A stretch of 64,000 nt of DNA, taken from contig JAHLLA010000001.1 in assembly GCA_020444415.1 (NCBI GenBank), positions 558,001 to 622,000 of the forward strand, given 5' to 3'. Position 1 is the first letter of the stretch. Each line of letters begins with the position of its first letter. Of the stretch, positions 18,083 to 26,904 are shown one piece after another. Both the position numbers and the translations under genes were made by a program. The stretch is from Bacteroidota bacterium. Its GTDB lineage: Bacteria > Bacteroidota > Bacteroidia > Bacteroidales > F082. The notes beneath the pieces were generated by a model. That model saw only the letters and a list, made by a program, of their open reading frames with translations. It made no database searches and had not been told where the DNA came from.

Positions 18083-20521
18083 TTATTCATATTTAATAGC
18101 ATCCAGCGGGTCAGAAGTTGCTGCCCTGTATGCTTTGTAGCTAACTGTAATCAATGCCATCAATAGTGCCAGCAAACTGGCAGCAATAAAAACCCAATAA
18201 GGCATCGCAATGCGATAAAAGAAATTCGATAACCAACGGTCGAGAAAATAGAATGCCAGCGGCCAGGCAATGATATTGGCCAGCAACACCCAATACGAGA
18301 ATTGTCGGGTTAACATAAAAACAATGCTGCTGACAGGCGCACCATGTACTTTCCTGATGCCTATTTCCTTCGACTTCTGTTGGGCGACAAATGCTGCCAG
18401 TCCAAATAATCCCAAACACCCGACAAAAATGGCCAGGAAGGTAAAAGAAAGCAGTATGTTTTTCATCCTGGTTTCATCAATATAAAGGCTTTCATACCTG
18501 TCTTTCAGCGTGAAATATATATACTGGTCATTTGGAAATTGATCTTTCCAAATTTTATCCATTTTAGAGATAAATCCTGCCAGATCACCTGTTTCGTAGC
18601 GAATAGTAATATATTCCATCCAATCCTCATCCAACACAAATGTGATAGGTTCAATTTCTTTATCCAGTGGTTTAAAATGGAAGTTTTTTAAAACACCTAT
18701 GATCTCACCTTCCTCGAAGTATCCATCGCGGTTGAATGATCCATACTTCGACCCGATCGCATCTTCAGGATTTTTGATGCCTATTTTTTTGAGCACCTGC
18801 TCATTTACAATATATTTAAAAGCTGTATCCGTACCATATTCCTTTGAAAATGACCTTCCTGCCAGAAATTCCATTCCATATGTCTCGAAAAAATCATAGC
18901 CCACACCAAAGTAAATGGAAGAAAATACATCCTCCATTTCTTCTGATTTAAAACCACTATCAGAGAAATTGAGTGCTGCAGGAATGGAACCCGAAATAGT
19001 CACTTTTTTAACTTCCGGATACTGGAGGATGCTGGCTTTGTAAGTTTCAAAATTATTTCTTACTTCACTGCTTTCAGTAGAAATCACCAACAGGTTTTCC
19101 TGGTCGTAACCAAGCGGTTTATTATAAAAATAATTGATCTGCAAATAAGCAGTAATGGTTCCTATAATTAATAAAATAGAAATGCTGAATTGGAAAACTA
19201 CCAACACCTGCCTGACAGAAAATTTGGATCCGCGCGCTTCTTCATTTTTATGGAGCACCACCATGGGATTAAATTTGGAAAGATAAAATGCCGGGTACAG
19301 GCCTGCCAGAACACCACACCCTAATACGATCAATATCAGAAATATAAAATACTGTAGCTCGAGAAACAAACTAAGTGACAGTTCTTTTCCCGTATAATTA
19401 TTAAATGCCGGTAAAACTATTTCAATGATCAATAAGGCAAGTGTGAGTGAGATGAATGCAATAATGATTGATTCGCTTATAAATTGTGCAATTAGTTCTC
19501 TCCTGCTGGCTCCCGATGTCTTTCTGATACCCACTTCCATCGCACGTTTACTTCCCAGCGCTGTCGACAAATTCATAAAGTTAAAACATGCCATCAGCAG
19601 GATCAGCAGCGAAACGATACTGAAAATATATACGGAAGTCATATTCCCCTGGGGTTCAATTTCCCACATTAATTTGGCGTTGAGGTGGATATCTTCGATG
19701 GGACGCAGTGTAATAACAAAAATATCATGTATGTTATCCAGGGTTGCTCCTTCACCAAGGAATGCCATATAAGCCGGGGCAATAAATTCTTCGACGATAC
19801 CTCTTAATTTTGGATTCAGATCTTCGGGGTTGGTTTCCGGATGCAATAAAATGTAAGTGTATAAGTAATTGGAAACCCAGGTGTCCAATCTTTCCGGCAT
19901 CAGCTCTTCCAGGGTTTCAAATGACGCCACCACATCAAAATGAAAGTGGCTTTGGCTGGGTATTTCTTCAATAATCCCGGTGACTCTGAACTTTTTTCTT
20001 TCATCATTCCACTCCATTTCCAGCGTTTTATCGATTGGATATTCTTCACCAAAATATGCTATTGCCGCTTTTTTTGTCAATACAACTGTATATGGCTCCT
20101 CCAGAGCGGTTTGTGGATCACCCCGTAAGAATGTGAACGAAAAAACATTAAAAAAGCCTTTATCACAAAACATCACCCGTTCTTCCTGGTTGGCATTTGC
20201 ATGATTCCATAGGGATAACTCGATTGGATATACACGCGAAAAATCAATGATCTCAGGGATTCTGTCTTTTAAGGTTTCGGCATATATACCACCTGTTACA
20301 GGAACATCCAGTATTTGTCCATCCCAGTTTATATGACGCCCGACCCGGTATATCTGATCGGATTTTTCATGGTATTTATCATAACTAATTTCATCGAATA
20401 CCCATAACGCAATCAATAAAGACGCTGCCAGTCCGATGGCCAGCCCCAGAATATTTATCAGTGAAAATGATTTATATCTCGTTAAATTTCGAAAGGCGAT
20501 CTTTATGTAATTCCAAATCAT
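18083..20521 (-). CDS. MacB/FtsX-like ABC permease (second permease of the array)
   Basis: An 812-aa permease with an N-terminal helix near residues 20-42, a MacB core domain containing GFFNVFSFTFLRGD, a first FtsX bundle with EVGIRKTSGA near 330, a second core domain and a terminal bundle with EIGIRKVHGA. It ends in DPLDAIKYE. It diverges most from the others in the first core domain, which suggests a different partner or ligand in the periplasm. It lies 13 bp after the first permease and 12 bp before the 86-aa gene. Confidence 0.9.
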   Translation of the reverse strand: MIWNYIKIAFRNLTRYKSFSLINILGLAIGLAASLLIALWVFDEISYDKYHEKSDQIYRVGRHINWDGQILDVPVTGGIYAETLKDRIPEIIDFSRVYPIELSLWNHANANQEERVMFCDKGFFNVFSFTFLRGDPQTALEEPYTVVLTKKAAIAYFGEEYPIDKTLEMEWNDERKKFRVTGIIEEIPSQSHFHFDVVASFETLEELMPERLDTWVSNYLYTYILLHPETNPEDLNPKLRGIVEEFIAPAYMAFLGEGATLDNIHDIFVITLRPIEDIHLNAKLMWEIEPQGNMTSVYIFSIVSLLILLMACFNFMNLSTALGSKRAMEVGIRKTSGASRRELIAQFISESIIIAFISLTLALLIIEIVLPAFNNYTGKELSLSLFLELQYFIFLILIVLGCGVLAGLYPAFYLSKFNPMVVLHKNEEARGSKFSVRQVLVVFQFSISILLIIGTITAYLQINYFYNKPLGYDQENLLVISTESSEVRNNFETYKASILQYPEVKKVTISGSIPAALNFSDSGFKSEEMEDVFSSIYFGVGYDFFETYGMEFLAGRSFSKEYGTDTAFKYIVNEQVLKKIGIKNPEDAIGSKYGSFNRDGYFEEGEIIGVLKNFHFKPLDKEIEPITFVLDEDWMEYITIRYETGDLAGFISKMDKIWKDQFPNDQYIYFTLKDRYESLYIDETRMKNILLSFTFLAIFVGCLGLFGLAAFVAQQKSKEIGIRKVHGAPVSSIVFMLTRQFSYWVLLANIIAWPLAFYFLDRWLSNFFYRIAMPYWVFIAASLLALLMALITVSYKAYRAATSDPLDAIKYE

Positions 20522-20534
20522 GTTGTATTCTTAT

Positions 20535-22928
20535 TTATTCGTATCGTAATGTGTCAACCGGGTTTGACATGGCCGCTTTTAATGCATGATACAAAATGGT
20601 TATGGCGGCAACCAAAAGTGCCATAAGTATGGCTTCTGCAAAGTATATCCAGGTGATTGAGATATGATACGCAAAGCTGTCAAGTGCCTGGTTCATCAGG
20701 TACCATGCAATGGGTGTTGCAATCGTTCCAGCAATGATGATAAGCATGATAAAATTGCTGAGTATCAGTTTAACAATTTGCATAACAGAACCTCCAAACA
20801 CTTTCCTGATACCAATTTCCCTGCTCTTTCTTTCAACTATCAGAGCCGTCAAACCATATAAACCCAGGCAGGAAATAACCAGAGATAGCAGCGTAAAAAA
20901 AGTGAATATCTTGAATGTACTTTCTTCATTTTTGTATTCTTTCTGCAATCTGTCTTTGGCCATCTGGAAGTTAAAAGGTATGCCCGGGAAATGGCTGTCC
21001 CATGTTTCTTGAAGGTATGCAATGGTTTCTTCTTTGTTCGCTCCATTTATCTTTACTGCCAGGTTGTACGATCTATCAGGTTCAATCAAGTAAATAGCAG
21101 GTTCAATTTTAGAATGTATGGAGTAATAATGATAATCTTCAATCACGCCAATCACTTTCATGTTAGTTATCGTATCCATAAATGGCCTGAATTGTTTACC
21201 GATTGGATCTTCCCACCCCAGGTATTCAACTGCTGCCCTGTTGATGATCATCGAAACACTATCGTCAAAAGCAAAATTCCTATCAAAATTCCTCCCGGCG
21301 ATAATGGGAATTTCCATCATTTCAAAAAAGTTGTAATCTACGAAACCATACCTGACGGTTATACTTGTTTCTGCCGTATCATCTACCGTAATTGCTCCCT
21401 GCGACCCTGCCACCCCGTTTATATCACTAACAAATGCTACGTCTTTGACATTGGAGTTAAGAAGAAATTCATTTTTTAAAAATGCTACATTTTCTTCTGT
21501 GTTCTTTTCATACAGATTGACCGACAAAACATCGGTATAATTAATACCCATATCTTTATTCAGTGCATATTTAAACTGATCATAAATAACTGCAATACTA
21601 AAAATCATCCCGATGGAAATGACAAACTGAAATACGACAAGTGATTTTGTTAACCATCCTGAATAGCTCCCTTCAGATTCGATTCCTCTTTTAAGCACTT
21701 TAATGGGGTTATAACGGCTGAGATAAAATGCCGGATAGATGCCAGCAACCAAACTAACCAGGATAATGATTATTAATAAACCAATGTTAAATATCCAATT
21801 GCTATAGAAATCCAATTTGAAGGCGGCACCAAGGATTTCATTAAAATAAGGTAGCATAAAATACACCAGCAACAGTGCCAGTATAACAGACATTAAGGTA
21901 ATGATAAATGATTCACCCAAAAACTGGTTCATCAGGTTGAAGCGGTCGGCTCCCATAACTTTTCGCATGCCAACTTCTCTCGACCTCTTCACTGACTGGG
22001 CAATTGACAGGTTTATGAAGTTAATACATGCTAGCAGAATGATCAGAGCGGCAATTATAGAGAACATATACACCATCGTGATATTTCCCTGGTTGTAGTT
22101 CATGATCTGAAACTTGATATGTCCTGATTTCAGGTGGATATCAAGCACAGGTTGCAAATATAATTTCCACATCCAGTCAGGATCTTCCGAATCAGTATGT
22201 GCCATAACGAATTCAGGGAATTTATCTTTAAGTGCTTCTGCATCTGTTCCCTCTTTCAATCGAACATAGGTGTCAAGGGAATTATTGTTCCATCCTCTCA
22301 GCCATGTAAAATTGGTTTCCATATATTCAAATGGAATAAGTGCTTCCAACCTGAAACTAGCCTGCTTAGGCTGATCCTCCATCACGCCCGTAACATGAAA
22401 TGGTTTGCTATTGATCTGGATTATCTTACCCATGGCCTCTTCTACCGAACCAAACATTTTCTCAGCCACTTTTTTTGAAACAACAAATGAGTTTATTTCT
22501 TTAAGAGCCGTAGCTGTATCGCCAACAATTAATTTGACCCCAAACAATTCGAATACCTCAGGGTCAGTAAAGACAACGAATTCCTGGTTAAAAAACTGTT
22601 CATTATATTGGATAGGACGCGAGCCCCAATAGAGCATGCGTACTGCCTTCTCAATTTCCGGAAAATCGGTTACGAGGGCTTCCGCCAGCGGACCCATGGT
22701 GACAGCCACATGCTGCTCACCCACACCTGGCGCTTGTTGGATTTCAACACATCTATACAGACGCTCAGCTTCAGGTATGTGTTTGTTAAAACCAAGCTCA
22801 TACTGTATGTGCAGAAAAATCAGTAAAAAAGCGGCAATCCCAATGGATAATCCAACGATATTGATGATCGTATAAGATTTCTGATGAAGAAGATTGCGAA
22901 TGCCGAGTTTTATATAATTGAAGATCAT
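20535..22928 (-). CDS. MacB/FtsX-like ABC permease (first permease of the array)
   Basis: A 797-aa permease, first of four. The N-terminal helix is at about residues 20-40. The first core domain includes FVVSKKVAEKMFG, the first FtsX bundle has EVGMRKVMGA, the second core follows, and the last bundle has EIGIRKVFGG. It ends in NPVDTLRYE. It lies 17 bp behind the first ATPase and is the likely immediate partner of that ATPase and the HlyD adaptor. All four permeases have close to 800 residues, twice the length of E. coli MacB's membrane part, because the helix/core/bundle unit occurs twice. Confidence 0.9.
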   Translation of the reverse strand: MIFNYIKLGIRNLLHQKSYTIINIVGLSIGIAAFLLIFLHIQYELGFNKHIPEAERLYRCVEIQQAPGVGEQHVAVTMGPLAEALVTDFPEIEKAVRMLYWGSRPIQYNEQFFNQEFVVFTDPEVFELFGVKLIVGDTATALKEINSFVVSKKVAEKMFGSVEEAMGKIIQINSKPFHVTGVMEDQPKQASFRLEALIPFEYMETNFTWLRGWNNNSLDTYVRLKEGTDAEALKDKFPEFVMAHTDSEDPDWMWKLYLQPVLDIHLKSGHIKFQIMNYNQGNITMVYMFSIIAALIILLACINFINLSIAQSVKRSREVGMRKVMGADRFNLMNQFLGESFIITLMSVILALLLVYFMLPYFNEILGAAFKLDFYSNWIFNIGLLIIIILVSLVAGIYPAFYLSRYNPIKVLKRGIESEGSYSGWLTKSLVVFQFVISIGMIFSIAVIYDQFKYALNKDMGINYTDVLSVNLYEKNTEENVAFLKNEFLLNSNVKDVAFVSDINGVAGSQGAITVDDTAETSITVRYGFVDYNFFEMMEIPIIAGRNFDRNFAFDDSVSMIINRAAVEYLGWEDPIGKQFRPFMDTITNMKVIGVIEDYHYYSIHSKIEPAIYLIEPDRSYNLAVKINGANKEETIAYLQETWDSHFPGIPFNFQMAKDRLQKEYKNEESTFKIFTFFTLLSLVISCLGLYGLTALIVERKSREIGIRKVFGGSVMQIVKLILSNFIMLIIIAGTIATPIAWYLMNQALDSFAYHISITWIYFAEAILMALLVAAITILYHALKAAMSNPVDTLRYE

Positions 22929-22945
22929 GATACTGGGATTTTTGA

Positions 22946-23632
22946 TCAGGCGCTTACTTTATGAGTCTTTTCTGCTAAAAGCTGTCCATCAAAAAGTGTA
23001 ACAACCCTTTGTGCATATTCAGCATCACTTTGAGAATGGGTTACCATGATGATGGTTGCCCCCATTTTATTTAAGCCAGCCAGAATATTCATCACCTCGT
23101 CACCATGGGCCGAATCAAGATTTCCTGTAGGTTCATCAGCCAAAATAAACTGTGGCTTTGAAACAATGGCCCGTGCCACGGCTACCCGTTGCTGCTGACC
23201 GCCTGATAACTGGTTTGGATAGTGCTTTAACCTGTGCGAGATTTGCATTTGTTCCAGTGCAATCTCTACCCTGTGCTTTCTTTCTTTGGTACTCATACCA
23301 AGATATATCAATGGCATTTCCACATTTTCGAATACAGTAAGCTGGTCAATGAGGTTGAAATTTTGAAAGATAAACCCGATGTTTTTCTTCCGGATTTTGG
23401 CACGCTGTTTTTCACTGTAGCCAGCTACGTTTTCACCTAAAAAATAGAAATCTCCTATAGTAGGGGTATCTAATAATCCTAGTATATTGAGTAAGGTTGA
23501 TTTTCCGCATCCTGAAGGCCCCATTACAGCTACAAATTCTCCCCTTTCTATTTCAAGATTAATTTTATTCAATGCGGTTGTTTCTATTTCGTCCGTTTTG
23601 AAGATTTTAGATAATTCACTGGTTTTTATCAT
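22946..23632 (-). CDS. ABC exporter ATPase (MacB/LolD type), first copy
   Basis: A 228-aa ATP-binding subunit with Walker [11 protein letters not shown]-loop in FIFQNFNL, signature [14 protein letters not shown], Walker [14 protein letters not shown] and the switch His in MVTHS. It closely resembles the second ATPase of the operon at 14679-15353. It lies 38 bp after the HlyD adaptor and 17 bp before the first permease. The pair of ATPases with four permeases could form one or two complexes sharing a single adaptor. Confidence 0.93.
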   Translation of the reverse strand: MIKTSELSKIFKTDEIETTALNKINLEIERGEFVAVMGPSGCGKSTLLNILGLLDTPTIGDFYFLGENVAGYSEKQRAKIRKKNIGFIFQNFNLIDQLTVFENVEMPLIYLGMSTKERKHRVEIALEQMQISHRLKHYPNQLSGGQQQRVAVARAIVSKPQFILADEPTGNLDSAHGDEVMNILAGLNKMGATIIMVTHSQSDAEYAQRVVTLFDGQLLAEKTHKVSA

Positions 23633-23670
23633 GGTATTTGTTTTATGGTGTTACAAAACATTTTGTTTGA

Positions 23671-24924
23671 CTATTTAAAAATTATTTTATCCTTATCTCC
23701 GAATGAGTCGTAAGATGAAACGATCACTTTTTCACCGGTTTCAAGACCTTCGGTTACTTCATAAAAATTCGTGTTCTGGCGATTAATCCTAATGGAACGT
23801 TTATAGGCAAAATCACCGGATGGATCGAGCACATATATCCAGTTGCCACCGGTTTCCTGGAAGAAACCACCACGTTTTACAATAATGGCATCTGTTTCAC
23901 CGCTAAATGTCAACCTTATCTGCACAGTTTGTCCCCTTTTAATGCCAGCCGGAGCTTCGTCATTTTCAAAAAGCAGATCCACCTTAAAAGCACCGTTTAT
24001 CACATCGGTATATATTTTATCGACAAACAATTTGTAAGTGTCGCCCGTGTAGTATAATTCGGCTTCCTGTCCATTGAAAACACGTGAAACATATCTTTCA
24101 TCAATCCTAGCTTCAAGCCTGAAACCGCCGGGAACATCAATCTGGCCTAGGTGTTCACCTGCCGATTTGGTTTGACCGATCTCAAGGTTAAAAGAGGACA
24201 GTTTTCCCGCTGCCGGCGCTTTTACATAGGCGTTTTCCATATTCTTCCGAAGCAGTTTCATGTTTTCCTGCATGCGGCTTAATGAAGTTTGAATATCAAT
24301 TTTTTGGGATTCACGTGAAATGGAATCCAAGCGTTGTAACTCGACAGAAATATTCAGTTGTTTGAGGGTGTATTTGTAATCCCTTTCAGCATCTTCAAAT
24401 TCCTTATCAGAGATTACTCCACTCTCGTACAATTGAACCTTGCGTTTAAAATCGCGTTCCGTTAAATCAATTTCATACTGCAGTTGGACGATCTCTTTTT
24501 GGCGTACATATTTATTCTGCTCCAGCGAGAGTTTGGTATTTTGCAGGTTATTAATCTCTGCCAGCATCCTTGTTTCCTGTTCCATATAATTCAGTTCCAT
24601 GGCAGTATTAAGGAGTTTTAACAGGGTATCGCCTTTCTTTACAATATCACCGTCCTCAGCATAAATAGCTTCGACTACACCGCCCTGTATGGCATCAATA
24701 TAAAAGGTGTTTTTAGGGAATACGATTCCGTCAATCGGTATAAACTCCTGGAATTTATCTTCCTTTACTTCAACAATCGTTAGCTGGTTCTTATTTATAT
24801 ACAGCTTCGAAGATTTGTCGCGGAGGAAAATCAAATAAATAAGGAAGAATCCGAATACGGCAATTAATGTGATGGTAATGATCCTTTTTGTGGTCCATTT
24901 CTTCTTTTCAATAACTCGATCCAT
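23671..24924 (-). CDS. HlyD-family adaptor of the ABC exporter operon
   Basis: A 417-aa periplasmic adaptor and first gene of the eight-gene export operon. It has one N-terminal membrane helix (about residues 14-30), then the first half of the lipoyl domain (VVEAIYAEDGDIVKKGDTL), a long coiled-coil hairpin (about 110-215), the second lipoyl half (VKAPAAGKLSSFNLEIGQ), a beta-barrel and a membrane-proximal domain ending GLETGEKVIVSSYDSFG. It would link the permeases to a TolC-like channel, which is not encoded in this window. The upstream spacer carries a sigma-54-like promoter and a palindromic enhancer candidate. Confidence 0.92.
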   Translation of the reverse strand: MDRVIEKKKWTTKRIITITLIAVFGFFLIYLIFLRDKSSKLYINKNQLTIVEVKEDKFQEFIPIDGIVFPKNTFYIDAIQGGVVEAIYAEDGDIVKKGDTLLKLLNTAMELNYMEQETRMLAEINNLQNTKLSLEQNKYVRQKEIVQLQYEIDLTERDFKRKVQLYESGVISDKEFEDAERDYKYTLKQLNISVELQRLDSISRESQKIDIQTSLSRMQENMKLLRKNMENAYVKAPAAGKLSSFNLEIGQTKSAGEHLGQIDVPGGFRLEARIDERYVSRVFNGQEAELYYTGDTYKLFVDKIYTDVINGAFKVDLLFENDEAPAGIKRGQTVQIRLTFSGETDAIIVKRGGFFQETGGNWIYVLDPSGDFAYKRSIRINRQNTNFYEVTEGLETGEKVIVSSYDSFGDKDKIIFK

Positions 24925-24952
24925 GTAATAGTTTTTTGGTTAATTTCAGTTT

Positions 24953-24967
24953 ACTAAATTTATGCCA
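24953..24967 (-). promoter_or_regulatory. Sigma-54-like promoter of the ABC exporter operon
   Basis: On the minus strand the element reads TGGCATAAATTTAGT, with the -24 GG and the -12 GT separated by 10 nt. It ends about 29 bp from the HlyD ATG. The same element recurs ahead of the M1 peptidase gene (50206-50222). The -12 GC of the textbook consensus is GT here. Confidence 0.6.
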
Positions 24968-24974
24968 TCGATTG

Positions 24975-25022
24975 TTAAGCTCTGTTTATCTTATACTTAC
25001 GATCGTTTTTAAGTTCTGTTCA
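24975..25022. repeat. Two 14-bp direct repeats, 34 bp apart
   Basis: TTAAGCTCTGTTTA (24975-24988) and TTAAGTTCTGTTCA (25009-25022) agree at 12 of 14 positions. They lie between the enhancer-like palindrome and the promoter of the exporter operon and may be a second regulator site. Confidence 0.4.
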
Positions 25023-25032
25023 CAGCAACGAC

Positions 25033-25048
25033 TGTTCGTTTTCGAACG
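25033..25048. promoter_or_regulatory. Enhancer-like palindrome upstream of the ABC exporter operon
   Basis: TGTTCG-TTTT-CGAACG, with a perfect inner GTTCG/CGAAC pair. Its centre is about 75 bp upstream of the -24 GG. It has the same layout as the palindrome ahead of the M1 peptidase gene and fits a binding site for an NtrC-family activator. Confidence 0.55.
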
Positions 25049-25181
25049 CATATTTGTACAAAATGGCACAGCGATAAATTGATTTGATAAAAAGTTAATA
25101 AACCCAGAGTGCATTGATTTATGTAAAAATTATAATTTTAGGGTGCTTTACTCTATACATCTTCGATTAAATTAGACTTGA

Positions 25182-26210
25182 ATGAACAAATACGATGTAA
25201 TTATTGTTGGTGCGGGCCCGGCTGGTTTGAGATGTGCCGAAATTTTAAGTAATTCATCATTATCCGTTTTACTGCTTGAAAAAGGAGATACATTTGGCGA
25301 TAAAGTGTGTGCGGGCGGGCTTTCCAGAAAAGATTTGGGTGTCATCGATATTCCGGATCATATCATCGAACATAAAGTGACCAAAACTGCTGTTTTCTCA
25401 AAGAAAAGAAACAGCATGACCAATGCCCCGGAAGCTTTTGTTTTTACACTGAAACGCAAAGAACTCGGAAAGTGGCAAAGGGATCAATTAAAAGCTGAGA
25501 ATATTGAGGCTAAAACCAATACCAGGGTCACTGAAATCCAATCGGATCATGTTATCATAAATGGAATTGAGAAAATAAGCTACAAATATCTTGTGGGTGC
25601 CGATGGATATGCATCGATTGTGAGGAAATATCTAAAAATACCCCAGGAAAAACAACTGATCGGTATTCAGTACACCGTGCCTGCACCCAATTTGGATCCA
25701 CGACTTGAAATTCATTTGTGTTCGAAATATTTCAAATCTTGGTATGCATGGGTTTTCCCACATGAAAATAGTTTTGTGGTGGGTTGCGTGTGTGATCCGA
25801 AAAAGATGTCGGCTAAAAAATTAAAAGATAATTTCCACGCATGGCTCAAAGAAAAAGATATCAGTATAGAAGGCGCTGTTTACCACTCTGCTCCCATCAG
25901 TTACGATTACCGGGGCTATAAGTTTGGGAATGTTTTCCTGGTAGGCGAAGCCGGTGGATTTGCATCAGGGCTCACCGGCGAAGGTATTTACCAGTCGCTG
26001 GTTTCGGGCGAAGTGGCTGCCAAAACCATTCTTGACAACAACTATGTTTCTGAGGAAATGAATGCCGTGATCCGGTATAATGCCATTCAATTGAAAATCA
26101 TGAAGTTTTTATACCATTCGGGCATTTTCAGGAAATACATTTATGAACTCATCGTTATTTTATTGAACAATCAAAGGGTAAAGAACAAGATTCATTCTTC
26201 ATTTTCATAG
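25182..26210 (+). CDS. FAD-dependent oxidoreductase of the geranylgeranyl reductase family
   Basis: A 342-aa flavoprotein. The dinucleotide fold GAGPAGLRCAE lies at residues 10-20, followed by the family motif GDKVCAGGLSRKDLG, the middle GADGYASIVRKYL, and a C-terminal FAD-binding stretch LVGEAGGFASGLTGEGI. Relatives reduce isoprenoid double bonds (geranylgeranyl groups, menaquinone side chains, archaeal lipids) or act as halogenase-like monooxygenases. In a bacterium without chlorophyll, saturation of a quinone or other isoprenoid chain is the most plausible job, but this is inference. It is a single gene, divergent from the ABC operon. No membrane helix is predicted. Confidence 0.82.
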   Translation: MNKYDVIIVGAGPAGLRCAEILSNSSLSVLLLEKGDTFGDKVCAGGLSRKDLGVIDIPDHIIEHKVTKTAVFSKKRNSMTNAPEAFVFTLKRKELGKWQRDQLKAENIEAKTNTRVTEIQSDHVIINGIEKISYKYLVGADGYASIVRKYLKIPQEKQLIGIQYTVPAPNLDPRLEIHLCSKYFKSWYAWVFPHENSFVVGCVCDPKKMSAKKLKDNFHAWLKEKDISIEGAVYHSAPISYDYRGYKFGNVFLVGEAGGFASGLTGEGIYQSLVSGEVAAKTILDNNYVSEEMNAVIRYNAIQLKIMKFLYHSGIFRKYIYELIVILLNNQRVKNKIHSSFS

Positions 26211-26224
26211 GAAAAAAAGGGCAT

Positions 26225-26347
26225 AAAAAAAGCCGGAAGAGTCCAGCCAACTGAAGATTCCTTTTAGGAAGTCTTCGTCGCGACAATGTGCTTTTACTTG
26301 GCCATCACCGCTCTATTTCCGCAAAGAAGCTTTTCATCTTTGTTTTC
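26225..26347 (-). ncRNA. Candidate structured small RNA (about 123 nt)
   Basis: Read on the minus strand, a TATATTTG box is followed by a 5' hairpin (CAAAGA at 26342-26337 with TCTTTG at 26327-26322). Next comes a rod-like fold closed by CGGAA/TTCCG (26321-26317 with 26238-26234). Inside it are GCC AA/TTGGC pairing (26302-26298 complement with 26250-26246) and a long hairpin GAAGA-C-TTCCT / AGGAA-TCTTC at 26276-26253. The 3' end runs into seven Ts at 26231-26225. No reading frame covers it and it lies between two plus-strand genes. The bubble-in-rod shape recalls 6S RNA but the length is short. No family is recognised. Confidence 0.55.
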
Positions 26348-26352
26348 TGATG

Positions 26353-26360
26353 CAAATATA
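26353..26360 (-). promoter_or_regulatory. TAnnTTTG promoter element of the candidate small RNA
   Basis: The minus strand reads TATATTTG, an exact match to the Bacteroidota -7 consensus, about 6 nt ahead of the proposed RNA start. No clear -33 TTTG was found at the usual distance. Confidence 0.5.
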
Positions 26361-26499
26361 CGCTGTTATCAAAGCATATGGGTTAAGGAATTGTTAAGTT
26401 TTAAATCATCGGTGTAGTTTGAGATAAAAGCTACTTTTTGCACAATGATTTTCTTTATGAATTCGTTAAATAGATAAAATTATTGAAAACTATATATAT

Positions 26500-26904
26500 T
26501 TGTTAAAATGGTTGCTAATTGCACTCGGTATTTTTCTCTATATGTTACCAAGTTGTCAAAAAAAGACTGAAAGCGATGAATTTCTTGTGGATCGATGGAT
26601 AGAATCATCCAACAACTCAGACACTTTAGTTTTTAGCAAACATGATAACCAAACCTATTTTCACTTGAACAGAGGTAAGGAAATCCGAAATGGTTATTTA
26701 TTACCAAAATATAATTCGGGTTTGTACCAATATGAATTATCAGAAGACAGTATCGCATTAAGGTGGTTACTTTCAAGTAACGGCAATCCTCATAATCATT
26801 ATTTCCATTACGATTTAGATAAAAACCAACTTATTATCGGGAATTTCTTCGAAGACAGTTTATCTTCTGACCTGAAATTAGTTTTTATAAAATGCATTGA
26901 ATAA
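26500..26904 (+). CDS. Small lipoprotein of unknown function
   Basis: A 134-aa protein that starts with TTG at 26500; no in-frame ATG would leave a full signal peptide. The signal MLKWLLIALGIFLYMLPSC has its lipobox Cys at residue 19, so it is probably a lipoprotein. The mature part is beta-rich (DRWIESSNNSDTLVFSKHD...) and looks like the small lipocalin-like or META-like barrels that are frequent in Bacteroidota, although no family motif is certain. The stop overlaps the TTG start of the next gene by 8 bp, so both are probably translated as a pair. Confidence 0.6.
   Translation: MLKWLLIALGIFLYMLPSCQKKTESDEFLVDRWIESSNNSDTLVFSKHDNQTYFHLNRGKEIRNGYLLPKYNSGLYQYELSEDSIALRWLLSSNGNPHNHYFHYDLDKNQLIIGNFFEDSLSSDLKLVFIKCIE

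Noticed and set aside
26225-26347. Signal recognition particle RNA
   Set aside because: The plus strand shows CCGGAAG...CCAGCC, which superficially recalls the SRP helix 8, but the GGUCAGG partner and the GGAAGCAGCC symmetric loop are missing.
26225-26347. Known riboswitch (TPP, SAM, cobalamin)
   Set aside because: None of the conserved cores of these classes could be found on either strand, and no gene lies downstream on the minus strand in the right orientation.
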